From Lachnoclostridium sp. UBA3775 (lineage in GTDB: Bacteria; Bacillota; Clostridia; Lachnospirales; Lachnospiraceae), in the NCBI GenBank assembly GCA_002369525.1, contig DFFN01000013.1, forward strand, positions 1 to 7,453: a DNA stretch of 7,453 nucleotides. The letters run 5' to 3'. Made by a program: the position numbers and the translations under genes. Positions 1 to 7,296 of this stretch are shown here, piece by piece; position 1 is the first letter of the stretch, and each line of letters opens with the position of its first letter. Below the pieces are notes generated by a model, which was given only the letters and a program-made list of their open reading frames with translations, was not told where the DNA came from and did no database searches.

Positions 1-1
1 T

Positions 2-1141
2 GACCTTATTTATGCCGAGATATTAAAAGAGCTCGGAAATGAAACCGCCCTGGTACCTGTGATGTCAGGAGGGCAGGTAGAGCTTGACAGTTCGACCTAT
101 GCAAGAGGAATATGCCTGCATTTAACAGGCAGGCAGATGGAAAGATTTCCTTTCTTTTCTTCCCGCCCGGCTGCACGAACGGCATATGCCGCTCCGGCAG
201 TAGGTGAGGAGATGGTTAAGCGGTTTTACGGTATGGTTAAAGAAAGCGGCCTGTCAGAAAATGATAAAGCAGGACTTTCGGAACTTGTAAAAGAAGTTTA
301 TGAATGTGATGAGGTGAAAGGGTCGTCTGCTTTTGAGGACCAGGTTACCCGTGCCGGAGCCGTGCTCTCAAAAAAACTGTTCGGGGAAGACGGCCCGGTA
401 CTTGCTTACCTTGAAGCCGAAAGGCTTAATGCGCCGATACTTGCAAAGGAGATAAGCGAAAAAAGAACTCCTCTTTCTCGCCTGTTTTCGGATGAGAGAG
501 CTTTCGGGCTTATGAAAAACATCAAGCAGAGCGACGGGGCACCGGTAACGGATATACTTTTCAAGGCTCTTGATAAAAAAGGCAGGAAAATCAACTTAAG
601 TCTTAATGAGGACAGGATGCTTCGCGGCAGGGACTGGGAAGGAAATGATATTGCCTTTCCTGCCGACCCGGAAAAGCTGACAGAACTTATCTTAAACCAA
701 AGCCTGATACCGGGATTTTTCCTTATAGCGTGCTCGTGCTTTTTTGAACGCGGCATTACGTGGTTCGGAGGGGTGTTCCAGACGGAGTATCTCCCCGAGT
801 GGCAGCAGATGTTTGCAGACCTGCTTTCCGGTCTTGGGATGAAAAGCGAGGCGGAAACAGTCAGAAAATATGATTGTTCGGGCTATGTCTGCGGCCCGAT
901 GTTCGCTCTTTACGGAACGGATGACTTTGCGAATGTTGCAGGGCCGGTTGAGTTTATGATCAGAAAAACCGGAACCGGCAGGCTTAGGGAAATGATGGAA
1001 AATATAAGTCTTAGGGATGCTCATCTTATCGGTATCAGTGAGATGTTTGCGGACCTTACCCGCCCGGACGAACGCCCGGAGGGGTGGTATGAAAAGATAG
1101 GAAGGGAATTGAAGGAATTATTCCCGGAAAACATTTTGTAA
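2..1141 (+). CDS. Unrecognised protein, 5'-truncated by window edge
   Basis: I do not recognise the family. The frame is open from base 2, so the gene begins outside the window; the GTG at 59 and ATG at 62 are internal codons, with no Shine-Dalgarno in front and coding-like sequence upstream (DLIYAEILKELGNETALVP). The visible 379 residues look soluble, with mixed alpha/beta character and no signal peptide or clear membrane segment; the one hydrophobic stretch (LIPGFFLIACSCFF, around 671-742) is short. Likely conserved patches are the Gly/Ser-rich start (VMSGGQVELDSSTYARG, bases 59-109) and an aromatic/Gly patch (FERGITWFGGVFQTEYLP, about 743-796). A Cys-containing segment (YDCSGYVCGPMFALYG) follows. 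The stop is 1 bp before the racemase-like gene, so the two are probably coupled and serve one pathway. It may be a cytoplasmic enzyme, but no catalytic motif could be named. That it is a real gene is very likely; its role is unknown. Confidence 0.85.
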   Translation, partial: DLIYAEILKELGNETALVPVMSGGQVELDSSTYARGICLHLTGRQMERFPFFSSRPAARTAYAAPAVGEEMVKRFYGMVKESGLSENDKAGLSELVKEVYECDEVKGSSAFEDQVTRAGAVLSKKLFGEDGPVLAYLEAERLNAPILAKEISEKRTPLSRLFSDERAFGLMKNIKQSDGAPVTDILFKALDKKGRKINLSLNEDRMLRGRDWEGNDIAFPADPEKLTELILNQSLIPGFFLIACSCFFERGITWFGGVFQTEYLPEWQQMFADLLSGLGMKSEAETVRKYDCSGYVCGPMFALYGTDDFANVAGPVEFMIRKTGTGRLREMMENISLRDAHLIGISEMFADLTRPDERPEGWYEKIGRELKELFPENIL

Positions 1142-1142
1142 A

Positions 1143-2273
1143 ATGGAAATCAGGAAATCATCATGGGCCGAGATCAGTGCTGCGGCCCTTAAAAACAATA
1201 TATCCGTTATGCGATCCCTGCTTGATCCCGGGACAAAGATATGCGCTGTTCTGAAGGGCAATGCCTATGGCCTCGGAATCGTAACGATCAAAAAGTACCT
1301 TGAAGATAACGGTCTCTGCGAGATGTTTTCCTGCGGTACCATGAACGAGCTTATCGAGCTGCATGAGAAAACGGGCAGCAGGTCCGAAATACTGGTGCTC
1401 GGGTTCTGCATGGCTGACGAGCTGGAGGAGGCTTTTACTGCAGGTCTGATCTCGTTTGAAACTTCGGTGTTTTCGGTTTGGAACGCCGGACAGTTTTTTG
1501 CATTCGAAAAGCTGGCAAAAAAGCTTGGCAAAAAGATCAAGGTGCATATAAGGATCGATGAGTGGGATTCCGGCATGGGGCTCGGACATGAGGATTATTT
1601 CAGGCTTGAGGACGAATTGTTTTCAAGCCCGTATATTGATATCTGCGGTCTGTTCGGTCATATATATTCTTCATATGATGAGGATACGGTCGAGACAGAA
1701 AGAGAGCTTAAGGTTTTCGATGATTTTGTTAAAAGGATAAATCCCGCATACAGGGCGCGTATAACTGTGCATGTGCAGAATTCCGCGCTTATTTTCAAGT
1801 ATCCTTCATACTCCTATGACATGGCAAGAACAGGATCTGCGCTGTATGGCATGCCGTTTGAGGACGGAGGTAAGCTTAAGCCGGTAATGAGCATATGCGG
1901 AACAGTTTTTTCGGTTCATGATGTTGACAAGGACGTCCCGCTATGTTATGAGGCAAAAAACGTTACCGACGGAACAAGAAGGATAGCACGCGTAATGATT
2001 GGTTATGCGGACTGTCCCATGCTTTTAAACCAGAAGAAGGTTTATGTTCTGATAAAAGGCAGACTGTTTTCGCTTGCGGATGAAGCCTGCATGGATAATC
2101 TATGTGTTGACATTACGGGAAATGATGATGTTTCTGTAGGCGACAAGGCAGTCCTGCTCGGAAAGCCGGGAGTAAATGCGGAAGAAATAGTAAGCCGTAA
2201 CGGCATAGACCATGTACATTGTGACTGGATGCTGATTACAGCCGGAAGATTGGAAAAGGTGTTGGTCGAATGA
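1143..2273 (+). CDS. Alanine/serine racemase-family PLP protein, divergent active site
   Basis: A 376-residue protein of the fold III PLP alanine racemase family (Alr/VanT catalytic domain), normal in length (about 370-390). The PLP lysine is K38 in AVLKGNAYGLG. Other family landmarks are H173 (GLFGHIY), N213-S214 (QNSAL), R229 and G231 (DMARTGSALYG), catalytic Tyr288 (IGYADC) and CMD 317-319 followed by VD. Both classic bases, Lys and Tyr, are therefore present. Departures from Geobacillus stearothermophilus Alr, aligned by eye: the AYGHG His is Leu; the carbamylated Lys129 is Arg137; Arg136 of the GMGRLG loop is missing (reads GMGLG, with extra residues before it); and Tyr354 aligns with Cys360. 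Activity is plausible, but substrate choice is probably not plain alanine. No Shine-Dalgarno lies close to the ATG and the preceding stop is 1 bp away, pointing to translational re-initiation. Unlike VanT it has no membrane acyltransferase domain. A housekeeping alr is less likely given the substitutions and neighbours. Confidence 0.85.
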   Translation: MEIRKSSWAEISAAALKNNISVMRSLLDPGTKICAVLKGNAYGLGIVTIKKYLEDNGLCEMFSCGTMNELIELHEKTGSRSEILVLGFCMADELEEAFTAGLISFETSVFSVWNAGQFFAFEKLAKKLGKKIKVHIRIDEWDSGMGLGHEDYFRLEDELFSSPYIDICGLFGHIYSSYDEDTVETERELKVFDDFVKRINPAYRARITVHVQNSALIFKYPSYSYDMARTGSALYGMPFEDGGKLKPVMSICGTVFSVHDVDKDVPLCYEAKNVTDGTRRIARVMIGYADCPMLLNQKKVYVLIKGRLFSLADEACMDNLCVDITGNDDVSVGDKAVLLGKPGVNAEEIVSRNGIDHVHCDWMLITAGRLEKVLVE

Positions 2274-3502
2274 AAGGCAAAGGAAGAATCATAAATCTGA
2301 TTTCCCTGATCTGCGTACTGATTGCTGTTACGCTTTATTCTCTGTGGCTTATCAACAGGCTTAACGAGGTAGATGAGGAATATGATACGTTTGTAAGCAA
2401 GGATCAGGATATTTTTGATTATTCTCCGCATACCAAGGCGGACGGAAGCAAGTACAGCTTTGCTTATGTTGATTATGATGAGTATATGCCCGCGAGCAGC
2501 CAGTTCTATTACATCCTTGTCGGGCTTGAAGAACGCGGCTGGATAAAGAAGGATAGCCTGCCGTTTACGATCGAGGAGATCGAGCAGCAAGAAATGTCTA
2601 CAAAAATGATGTATTCGGCACTGGAAAAGGCCGATCTCGGTGATTATATCAAGGTCTGCCCCGGCGGTTTCCACTATCTTTACAACGAAAAGGAAGAGGA
2701 TATCGCAGCCGACCTTAAATCGAAGGCCGGCAGCGAGATCGACATGGTCATCACCTTCGGTACAAGTGCCGGCATACTTGTCAAGGATATGAACCTTCCG
2801 ATACCGATGGTGGACTTCTCCGCTACGGACCCCGTTGCATCGGGCATTATCGTATCTTCGACGGAAGGCAGCGGAAATCCTAATGTCTGGGCTCAGGTTG
2901 AGCCTTCGCTTCCCTTAAGGCAGTTAAAATACTATTATTCGGTAAGCCCGTTTAAAAAGCTGGGCGTGATCGTTCACGGAGACGAGATCAGCGCCGGAAT
3001 CCCCGATGTTGAGCTGTGCTCCGAGCTGATAGGATTTGAGCTTGTAAAGGATGTTTATCCGGTACAGCCCCGTGAAACAGAAGAGGATATCAAGGCCTAC
3101 AACGCCATGCTCATGGAAAGGTTTGAGGCAATGGCTGATTCCGGCATCGACGCATTTCTGCTTGCGGGTGACGTGATAAGCGATTCCTCTCTTCTTATGA
3201 CCTTCTTTGAACCTCTTTACAGCAGGAAGATCCCCGTATATATGATAGATGATGCTTCCTATGTAAAAAAGGGAGCGACGATGCTGATCTCGGCTTATGA
3301 CAATAAAAACGTCGGCCGTTTTGTTGCTGATACGATAGTTAAGATATTCAAGGGAAATGAAGCGGGCAAACTGCCCTGCATATATACAAGTTCGCCGAGC
3401 ATATATTACAATTATGACATCGGGAAAATGATAGATTATCCGTCACGGTTTGAATTCCTTGCCGTTTGTGATGAAATTTATACGGGGGGCAGCGGTTCAT
3501 GA
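2270..3502 (+). CDS. Membrane-anchored ABC_sub_bind (TrpX-type) substrate-binding protein
   Basis: A 410-residue type I periplasmic-binding-fold protein. Residues about 8-29 form one hydrophobic segment after a basic start (MKGKGR); Cys15 lies at its front and not in a lipobox, so this looks like an uncleaved membrane anchor with the binding domain outside the cell. Lobe 1 covers about 62-225, with the family pattern DMVITFGTSAG (158-168), IPMVDFSATDP (178-188) and a Gly/Asn-containing turn. Lobe 2 shows LGVIVHGDE (231-239), AFLLAGDVISDS (295-306), IPVYMIDDASYVKKGA (321-336), and the helix NVGRFVADTIVKIFKGNEAGKLP that typically precedes the closing strand; NYDIGKM near 381 matches the usual Asn-x-x-x-Ala-x-x-(L/I) end. 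Known relatives of this family bind aromatic amino acids such as tryptophan. It overlaps the racemase gene by ATGA, with AAGGTG 8 bases upstream, and overlaps the transporter gene likewise. No ABC permease or ATPase is visible, so it may feed or sense for the MFS protein. The ligand is unknown. Confidence 0.85.
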   Translation: MKGKGRIINLISLICVLIAVTLYSLWLINRLNEVDEEYDTFVSKDQDIFDYSPHTKADGSKYSFAYVDYDEYMPASSQFYYILVGLEERGWIKKDSLPFTIEEIEQQEMSTKMMYSALEKADLGDYIKVCPGGFHYLYNEKEEDIAADLKSKAGSEIDMVITFGTSAGILVKDMNLPIPMVDFSATDPVASGIIVSSTEGSGNPNVWAQVEPSLPLRQLKYYYSVSPFKKLGVIVHGDEISAGIPDVELCSELIGFELVKDVYPVQPRETEEDIKAYNAMLMERFEAMADSGIDAFLLAGDVISDSSLLMTFFEPLYSRKIPVYMIDDASYVKKGATMLISAYDNKNVGRFVADTIVKIFKGNEAGKLPCIYTSSPSIYYNYDIGKMIDYPSRFEFLAVCDEIYTGGSGS

Positions 3503-5880
3503 AAGCAAACAAAAAAGAAAAATATATTTTCAGTCTTTTGCTGATCGCCGTGTCTGCATTCAGTCTTGTCTTCGTTACCATTATGGGCTTTTTGAACTAT
3601 CGCAGCCTTGCGATAGAAATGGAAACCCAGGTTATCGGAAGAGTGGAAGGAGATATGGTTTCAAAGGTCGAAACCGCCCTTTCCTTCGGTAAAACCTTTG
3701 ATAAATACTATGGTATAGAGGATGTATTTGAATCCTTCTCTGCTCAGTACAAAGGTCCGACTCCCTTCATAATCGACAGGAACGGAGAACTGCTTTATGT
3801 TGCTGAGGGAAGCCATGCGGATAAAAATGTCAGCAAGGTCATCCGCTTTGTGGAATCCGGAGAGTTTGAGCTGGCTCTTCCGAAGCTTTCGGAAAAAGAG
3901 GGCAAGCCTGTCATCTCGGACGATGATTATGCTGTTTTTTCTCCGATACATGAGGGCGAAGAGCTTGTCGGCTATTTCGGCTGTGTATATACCAGGGATA
4001 TTTTTTCGGAAAGCTTTGATGACATAAGGAAATCATCCAGGCTCATCTGCAGTATACTGATTATTGTTGAAATATGCGCCATTCTATGGTTTGTCAGTGT
4101 TGTACGAAGCGAAAAATGGCTTTCAAAGACAAGGACGAAACGTAAAAGACGTACGGAAAGAATTGTATCCGCGTTGATAGTAGGCTGCGGAATACTTGTG
4201 CTTTCGGGACTCCTGTTAAATACCTATCAGAAGGATTACAGAAACAGGATAGAAAGTTCGGTAAAGAAATCCCTCGGCGGTATCGAGGAGACTGTCAGCC
4301 GTGTAGGTGCACAGGGAGTGGATCTAAGGGAACTGGACGACCTTGACGATTATCTTAAGAAAAAGGCGGTTTCACTTAATTTCCTTAAGAGCGTGGAGCT
4401 TAGCGAGGATATTTCGAAAACCGAGAATAATAAAGATTATATAACCTTCGAGCTGCATTCTGGAAGCGCAGAAAAAAGACCCTTATATCTCGAGGCTAAA
4501 ATCTCCAAGGAAGCTATCAATAAGGAATCCCGAAATCTTATCATGGTTATCGTATCGACCATGGTAATCCTCCTGATCTTCGTGTTTGAGCTTAACAATC
4601 TTGTCGAGCTTTCATCGGTGGGACAGATGGAAGAGGGAAAACGCTTTCCGGAAAGACAGGTCAGTCTGTCACTTAGATTTACGGGATTTCTTATGTCTTC
4701 GGCAGAGTGTATGTGTGTTCCGTATGCTGCCATGCTGATAAGGGAGAGCGGCGAATCGCTGTTCGGGCTTTCGGTCGGAATGACGGCGGCGCTTCCTTTG
4801 ACGCTTGAAAGCATCGCACAGATGCTTGGCATGCTCACGCTGCCTGCGCTTGTAAAGAGAATCAATGTAAAAAAAGTAATGCTTTTGTCTGCGGTTCTCA
4901 TGATAGGCTGCAACATGACAGCTTTCATTACCGGCGGAGCGCTTATGATAGTTATCTGCCGCGGTCTTGCGGGAATTGCATATTCGGGCTTTAAGCAGGT
5001 TTCAAACTTCCTTATCACAAGCGGTTATGAAAGCGAGGAAGGAAGGGCCGAAAATATTTCACAGGATAATGCGGGACTGCTCGCCGGAGCAACCTGCGGA
5101 GCCGGCCTCGGTGCTATTCTGTCCGCAAATGCCGGTTATTCAATGACATTTTTGTTCTCGTCGGTTGTTTTCCTGCTCTATCTTATCGCGACCGCAATAC
5201 TTCCGCCGTGGAAGCTGCTCGGCGTCAATGCTGCAGAAAAGAACAAAAAGGGAGAAAAGAAAAGCTTTCAGGTCGGAAATATTTTACGGGTATTGAAATC
5301 CCGTGAAATGCTGGCATTCATACTTTTGATAGGCATACCTTTAAATATCGGCGTAATGCTCTGCGTGACTCTGGTTCCCGCAGTGTGCCAGACCCAGGGT
5401 ATTTCCTCGGTTATGCTCAGTTATTGTTACATAGCAAACGGACTTGCCGGCATATATATCGGACCTGCGCTTGTAAGCAAGGCAAAGATGCGCTTCGGCT
5501 TAAAGCCCAGCATTTCCTTTGCGTTCCTGCTTACGGGCATAAGCATATTCATACTTCATCTGCCGCCGGTGGCTATTATGATAGTTATCACAAGTATGGT
5601 TCTCGGCTTCCTTGACGGTTTCGGAACTCCGATGGTAATGGACCGTTTCATGGATCTGGATGTGGTCAAAAGGGAAATGGACGAGTCAGGTGCCCTTATA
5701 TTTGCAGTAGTTATGTCATATGTTCTGCTTACCTTTGCCCCGGTTGTTGCCGAGCTTCTGATACTGCCCGGGAAAGGTTTCATTACTCCGATGATGGTGG
5801 GAGCGATAGTATACTGTCTGGCAGCGGTATTTCTTGTGACCTTTAAGGGCAGCAAAAACAAAGAACGTGAAACATCATAG
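3499..5880 (+). CDS. Two extracytoplasmic sensor modules fused to an MFS transporter
   Basis: A 793-residue membrane protein, about twice the usual MFS length. Residues 9-33 are the first membrane helix. Residues 34-180 are an outside domain with Cache/PAS-like features (PFIIDRNGELLYVAEG at 89-104, AVFSPIHEGEELVGYFGCVY at 145-164). Helix 2 is 181-203, followed by a strongly basic inside loop (SKTRTKRKRRTER, 209-221), and helix 3 is 222-241. A second outside domain of about 100 residues (242-345) ends at helix 4 (346-366). The MFS body runs from about 385 to 783 with roughly twelve hydrophobic segments, split by a charged central loop (575-590, EKNKKGEKKS) as expected between the 6+6 halves. 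The loop after MFS helix 2 (LVKRINVKKV) resembles a degenerate motif A. It starts in an ATGA overlap with the binding-protein gene, with GGGGGG 9 bases upstream. It is probably a transporter gated or regulated by an extracellular ligand. Family assignment of the sensor parts is by appearance only. Confidence 0.88.
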   Translation: MKANKKEKYIFSLLLIAVSAFSLVFVTIMGFLNYRSLAIEMETQVIGRVEGDMVSKVETALSFGKTFDKYYGIEDVFESFSAQYKGPTPFIIDRNGELLYVAEGSHADKNVSKVIRFVESGEFELALPKLSEKEGKPVISDDDYAVFSPIHEGEELVGYFGCVYTRDIFSESFDDIRKSSRLICSILIIVEICAILWFVSVVRSEKWLSKTRTKRKRRTERIVSALIVGCGILVLSGLLLNTYQKDYRNRIESSVKKSLGGIEETVSRVGAQGVDLRELDDLDDYLKKKAVSLNFLKSVELSEDISKTENNKDYITFELHSGSAEKRPLYLEAKISKEAINKESRNLIMVIVSTMVILLIFVFELNNLVELSSVGQMEEGKRFPERQVSLSLRFTGFLMSSAECMCVPYAAMLIRESGESLFGLSVGMTAALPLTLESIAQMLGMLTLPALVKRINVKKVMLLSAVLMIGCNMTAFITGGALMIVICRGLAGIAYSGFKQVSNFLITSGYESEEGRAENISQDNAGLLAGATCGAGLGAILSANAGYSMTFLFSSVVFLLYLIATAILPPWKLLGVNAAEKNKKGEKKSFQVGNILRVLKSREMLAFILLIGIPLNIGVMLCVTLVPAVCQTQGISSVMLSYCYIANGLAGIYIGPALVSKAKMRFGLKPSISFAFLLTGISIFILHLPPVAIMIVITSMVLGFLDGFGTPMVMDRFMDLDVVKREMDESGALIFAVVMSYVLLTFAPVVAELLILPGKGFITPMMVGAIVYCLAAVFLVTFKGSKNKERETS

Positions 5881-5885
5881 GTTAA

Positions 5886-7250
5886 TCAGCGGAAGGCCTC
5901 GGGAGAGATATTCTCCATGAGGTCTTTCTTTTTTATGTCGTCACCGACCAGACTTCTGACCAGACCGAAACGGTGGCTGTCAACAGGTGAACCGAAAGTA
6001 TAGACGGTAAAACTCCAGCGCTGCTGCGAAAGATGTTTGGCATAGGACTCCATTGCCACCTGGAAGGCGGTTTTGCCGCCGAAGGCTTTCAGAGGGGTTT
6101 CATAATCGAGTACGGTGGGATTTTTGCCGTAAAGATGGAGATAGAATTTCGGAGTGTCCCAGATGCCGTAAAGCTTTGCGCTCTCCGGATATTTTGACGA
6201 ATCTGCAGCCGCGGGAACTGCGTCCTTAAGAGTCAGGGCACCGAGCATATGCGCGGTATGACCGTATTCGCCGTTCAGATCATGGCCGAGAACAACAAGA
6301 GGCCTGAAGCGTCTTATCTGCTCAACCTGGAATTTCATAAAATTATCATAACCGTAATAGTTTTTGGCGGCTTCGAGGGTTTTCTGGCCCCGGTCCCTTG
6401 CGCCTGTGGTGACGGGATAGTGAGTGACGCCGGCCGTCCACAGACCGTTTAAAAGCTCATGGCAGCGGTATCGTTCGCTTCCGATGTAAGGAGAGGTCAT
6501 GTAGGCCAGCTGAACACGGTACCCCTTCTCCTTGCCGTAGGACGGGATTATGCCGCCGAAAAATATGAATTCATCATCGGAATGGGTGGAAAACAGGAGT
6601 ATATCCGCCGTTTCATGCGGAGGTTCCCAGACCTGGACCCAGTCCGGCAGCTTTCCTTCTGTAAATGCATAGATGTCGCAGACTCCGATATCCTCTGACG
6701 GCGCATTTAACGAGATGCTTGTAGTTGCTTCGGGAAGACAGACGAGCTCGTGCATGAAGCCGGTGCTGCCGATCTCGACACTGCCGGCGGAGGTATAAAG
6801 CGAACACGAGAGAGGGTGGTCATTCCAGACTATATAAAGCTTGTCAACCGGTCTGTTGCTTGTGAGCTTTATATGGCTTCCCCCCGTAAGGGTTCCGAAG
6901 GTCATGAAATTATCGTCAAAAAGCTTTGAATTTAATGCCCCTGAGTCTGATGTAAGAACTGCCTGTTCGCAGTCTTTTAAAACTTCCGGAAGAGGTGAAG
7001 GAGTCGGAGTAAAGGTAGGGAGCGGAGTCGGGGAAGGGGAAGGAAGCGGAGAAAGAGTGACCGGAGGAGTATTTTCTAGCATGGTGATGACGGGTGAAGA
7101 AAGGTCGGAATTGCTGTCGGTAACAGGAATGCTTGAGGAAGCGGCGGATTCCGCTGACCTTTTACCGCAGCTGCCGAAAAGCAGTGCGGAAGTCAGCAGA
7201 AACGAAAAAAGAATATATTTTTTTCCTGAGGGGATTCCTTTTGTAAACAT
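5886..7250 (-). CDS. Lipoprotein PIG-L/LmbE-family deacetylase with discoidin-like domain
   Basis: A 454-residue exported enzyme, probably lipid-anchored outside the membrane. From the chosen start: basic n-region (MFTKGIPSGKK), hydrophobic YILFSFLLTSALLFG, then lipobox LFGSC with Cys28 as the lipid site. A Ser/Pro/Thr linker spans about 62-88. A beta-rich region, about 93-206 (SGALNSKLFDDNF, HIKLTS, VDKLYIVWND), resembles discoidin (F5/8C-like) carbohydrate-binding domains. The PIG-L domain begins near 215: THSDDEFIFFGG (222-233) is the zinc motif usually written PHPDDE-4x-GG, and GHDLNGEYGHTAH (322-334) holds the third zinc-ligand region. Relatives remove acetyl groups from GlcNAc-type sugars; the substrate here is not known. 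The internal ATG at 7250 is preferred over 7277 because GGAG lies 5 bases upstream of it, whereas 7277 has no Shine-Dalgarno; the longer form would add nine residues (MIMPKNGAD). The first motif residue is Thr instead of Pro and the third is Ser, but the His-Asp-Asp core is intact. Confidence 0.9.
   Translation of the reverse strand: MFTKGIPSGKKYILFSFLLTSALLFGSCGKRSAESAASSSIPVTDSNSDLSSPVITMLENTPPVTLSPLPSPSPTPLPTFTPTPSPLPEVLKDCEQAVLTSDSGALNSKLFDDNFMTFGTLTGGSHIKLTSNRPVDKLYIVWNDHPLSCSLYTSAGSVEIGSTGFMHELVCLPEATTSISLNAPSEDIGVCDIYAFTEGKLPDWVQVWEPPHETADILLFSTHSDDEFIFFGGIIPSYGKEKGYRVQLAYMTSPYIGSERYRCHELLNGLWTAGVTHYPVTTGARDRGQKTLEAAKNYYGYDNFMKFQVEQIRRFRPLVVLGHDLNGEYGHTAHMLGALTLKDAVPAAADSSKYPESAKLYGIWDTPKFYLHLYGKNPTVLDYETPLKAFGGKTAFQVAMESYAKHLSQQRWSFTVYTFGSPVDSHRFGLVRSLVGDDIKKKDLMENISPEAFR
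5893..5934 (+). terminator. Intrinsic terminator of the + strand operon, inside the opposing gene
   Basis: AAGGCCTC (5893-5900) pairs with GAGGTCTT (5919-5926) with one G-T wobble. An inner stem GGAGA (5902-5906) pairs with TCTCC (5912-5916) around the loop GATAT. The hairpin is followed by TCTTTTTT. It begins 13 bases after the transporter stop codon and lies wholly within the last codons of the minus-strand deacetylase gene. No matching T-run follows the hairpin in the minus direction, so it should act on + transcripts only. Confidence 0.85.
6987..7067 (-). repeat. Low-complexity Ser/Pro/Thr linker coding tract
   Basis: Purine-rich on the + strand, with imperfect repeats of GGAG/GGAAG units. 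On the coding strand it encodes the tethering linker of the deacetylase lipoprotein, rich in SP, TP and LP pairs (SPLPSPSPTPLPTFTPTP). Such linkers space a surface domain away from the membrane or cell wall. Tracts of this type vary in length between strains. Confidence 0.7.
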
Positions 7251-7255
7251 GTCAG

Positions 7256-7259
7256 CTCC
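7256..7259 (-). promoter_or_regulatory. Shine-Dalgarno deciding the deacetylase start
   Basis: On the minus strand GGAG is followed by CTGAC and then ATG at 7250. The upstream in-frame ATGs at 7277 and 7271 have no purine-rich site at the right distance (the bases before 7277 read TACCCCAAA). This site therefore supports the shorter protein, which also has a more typical signal-peptide n-region. Confidence 0.65.
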
Positions 7260-7296
7260 GTTTTTTGGCATAATCATTTTGGGGTACTTTAATCAT

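Noticed and set aside
59..64. GTG/ATG as the true start of the first gene
   Set aside because: The same frame is open back to base 2 with coding-like residues, and no Shine-Dalgarno precedes it; the gene is cut by the window edge.
1143..2273. VanT serine racemase of a vancomycin-resistance operon
   Set aside because: There is no membrane acyltransferase domain, no D-Ala-D-Ser ligase or VanXY-like gene is visible nearby, and key racemase residues differ.
2042..2674. 210-residue open frame on the minus strand
   Set aside because: It spans the racemase/binding-protein junction antisense to two well-supported genes, and its translation shows no domain character.
4437..5018. 193-residue minus-strand open frame inside the transporter gene
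   Set aside because: It is antisense to the MFS coding region; its apparent composition follows from hydrophobic codons read on the other strand.
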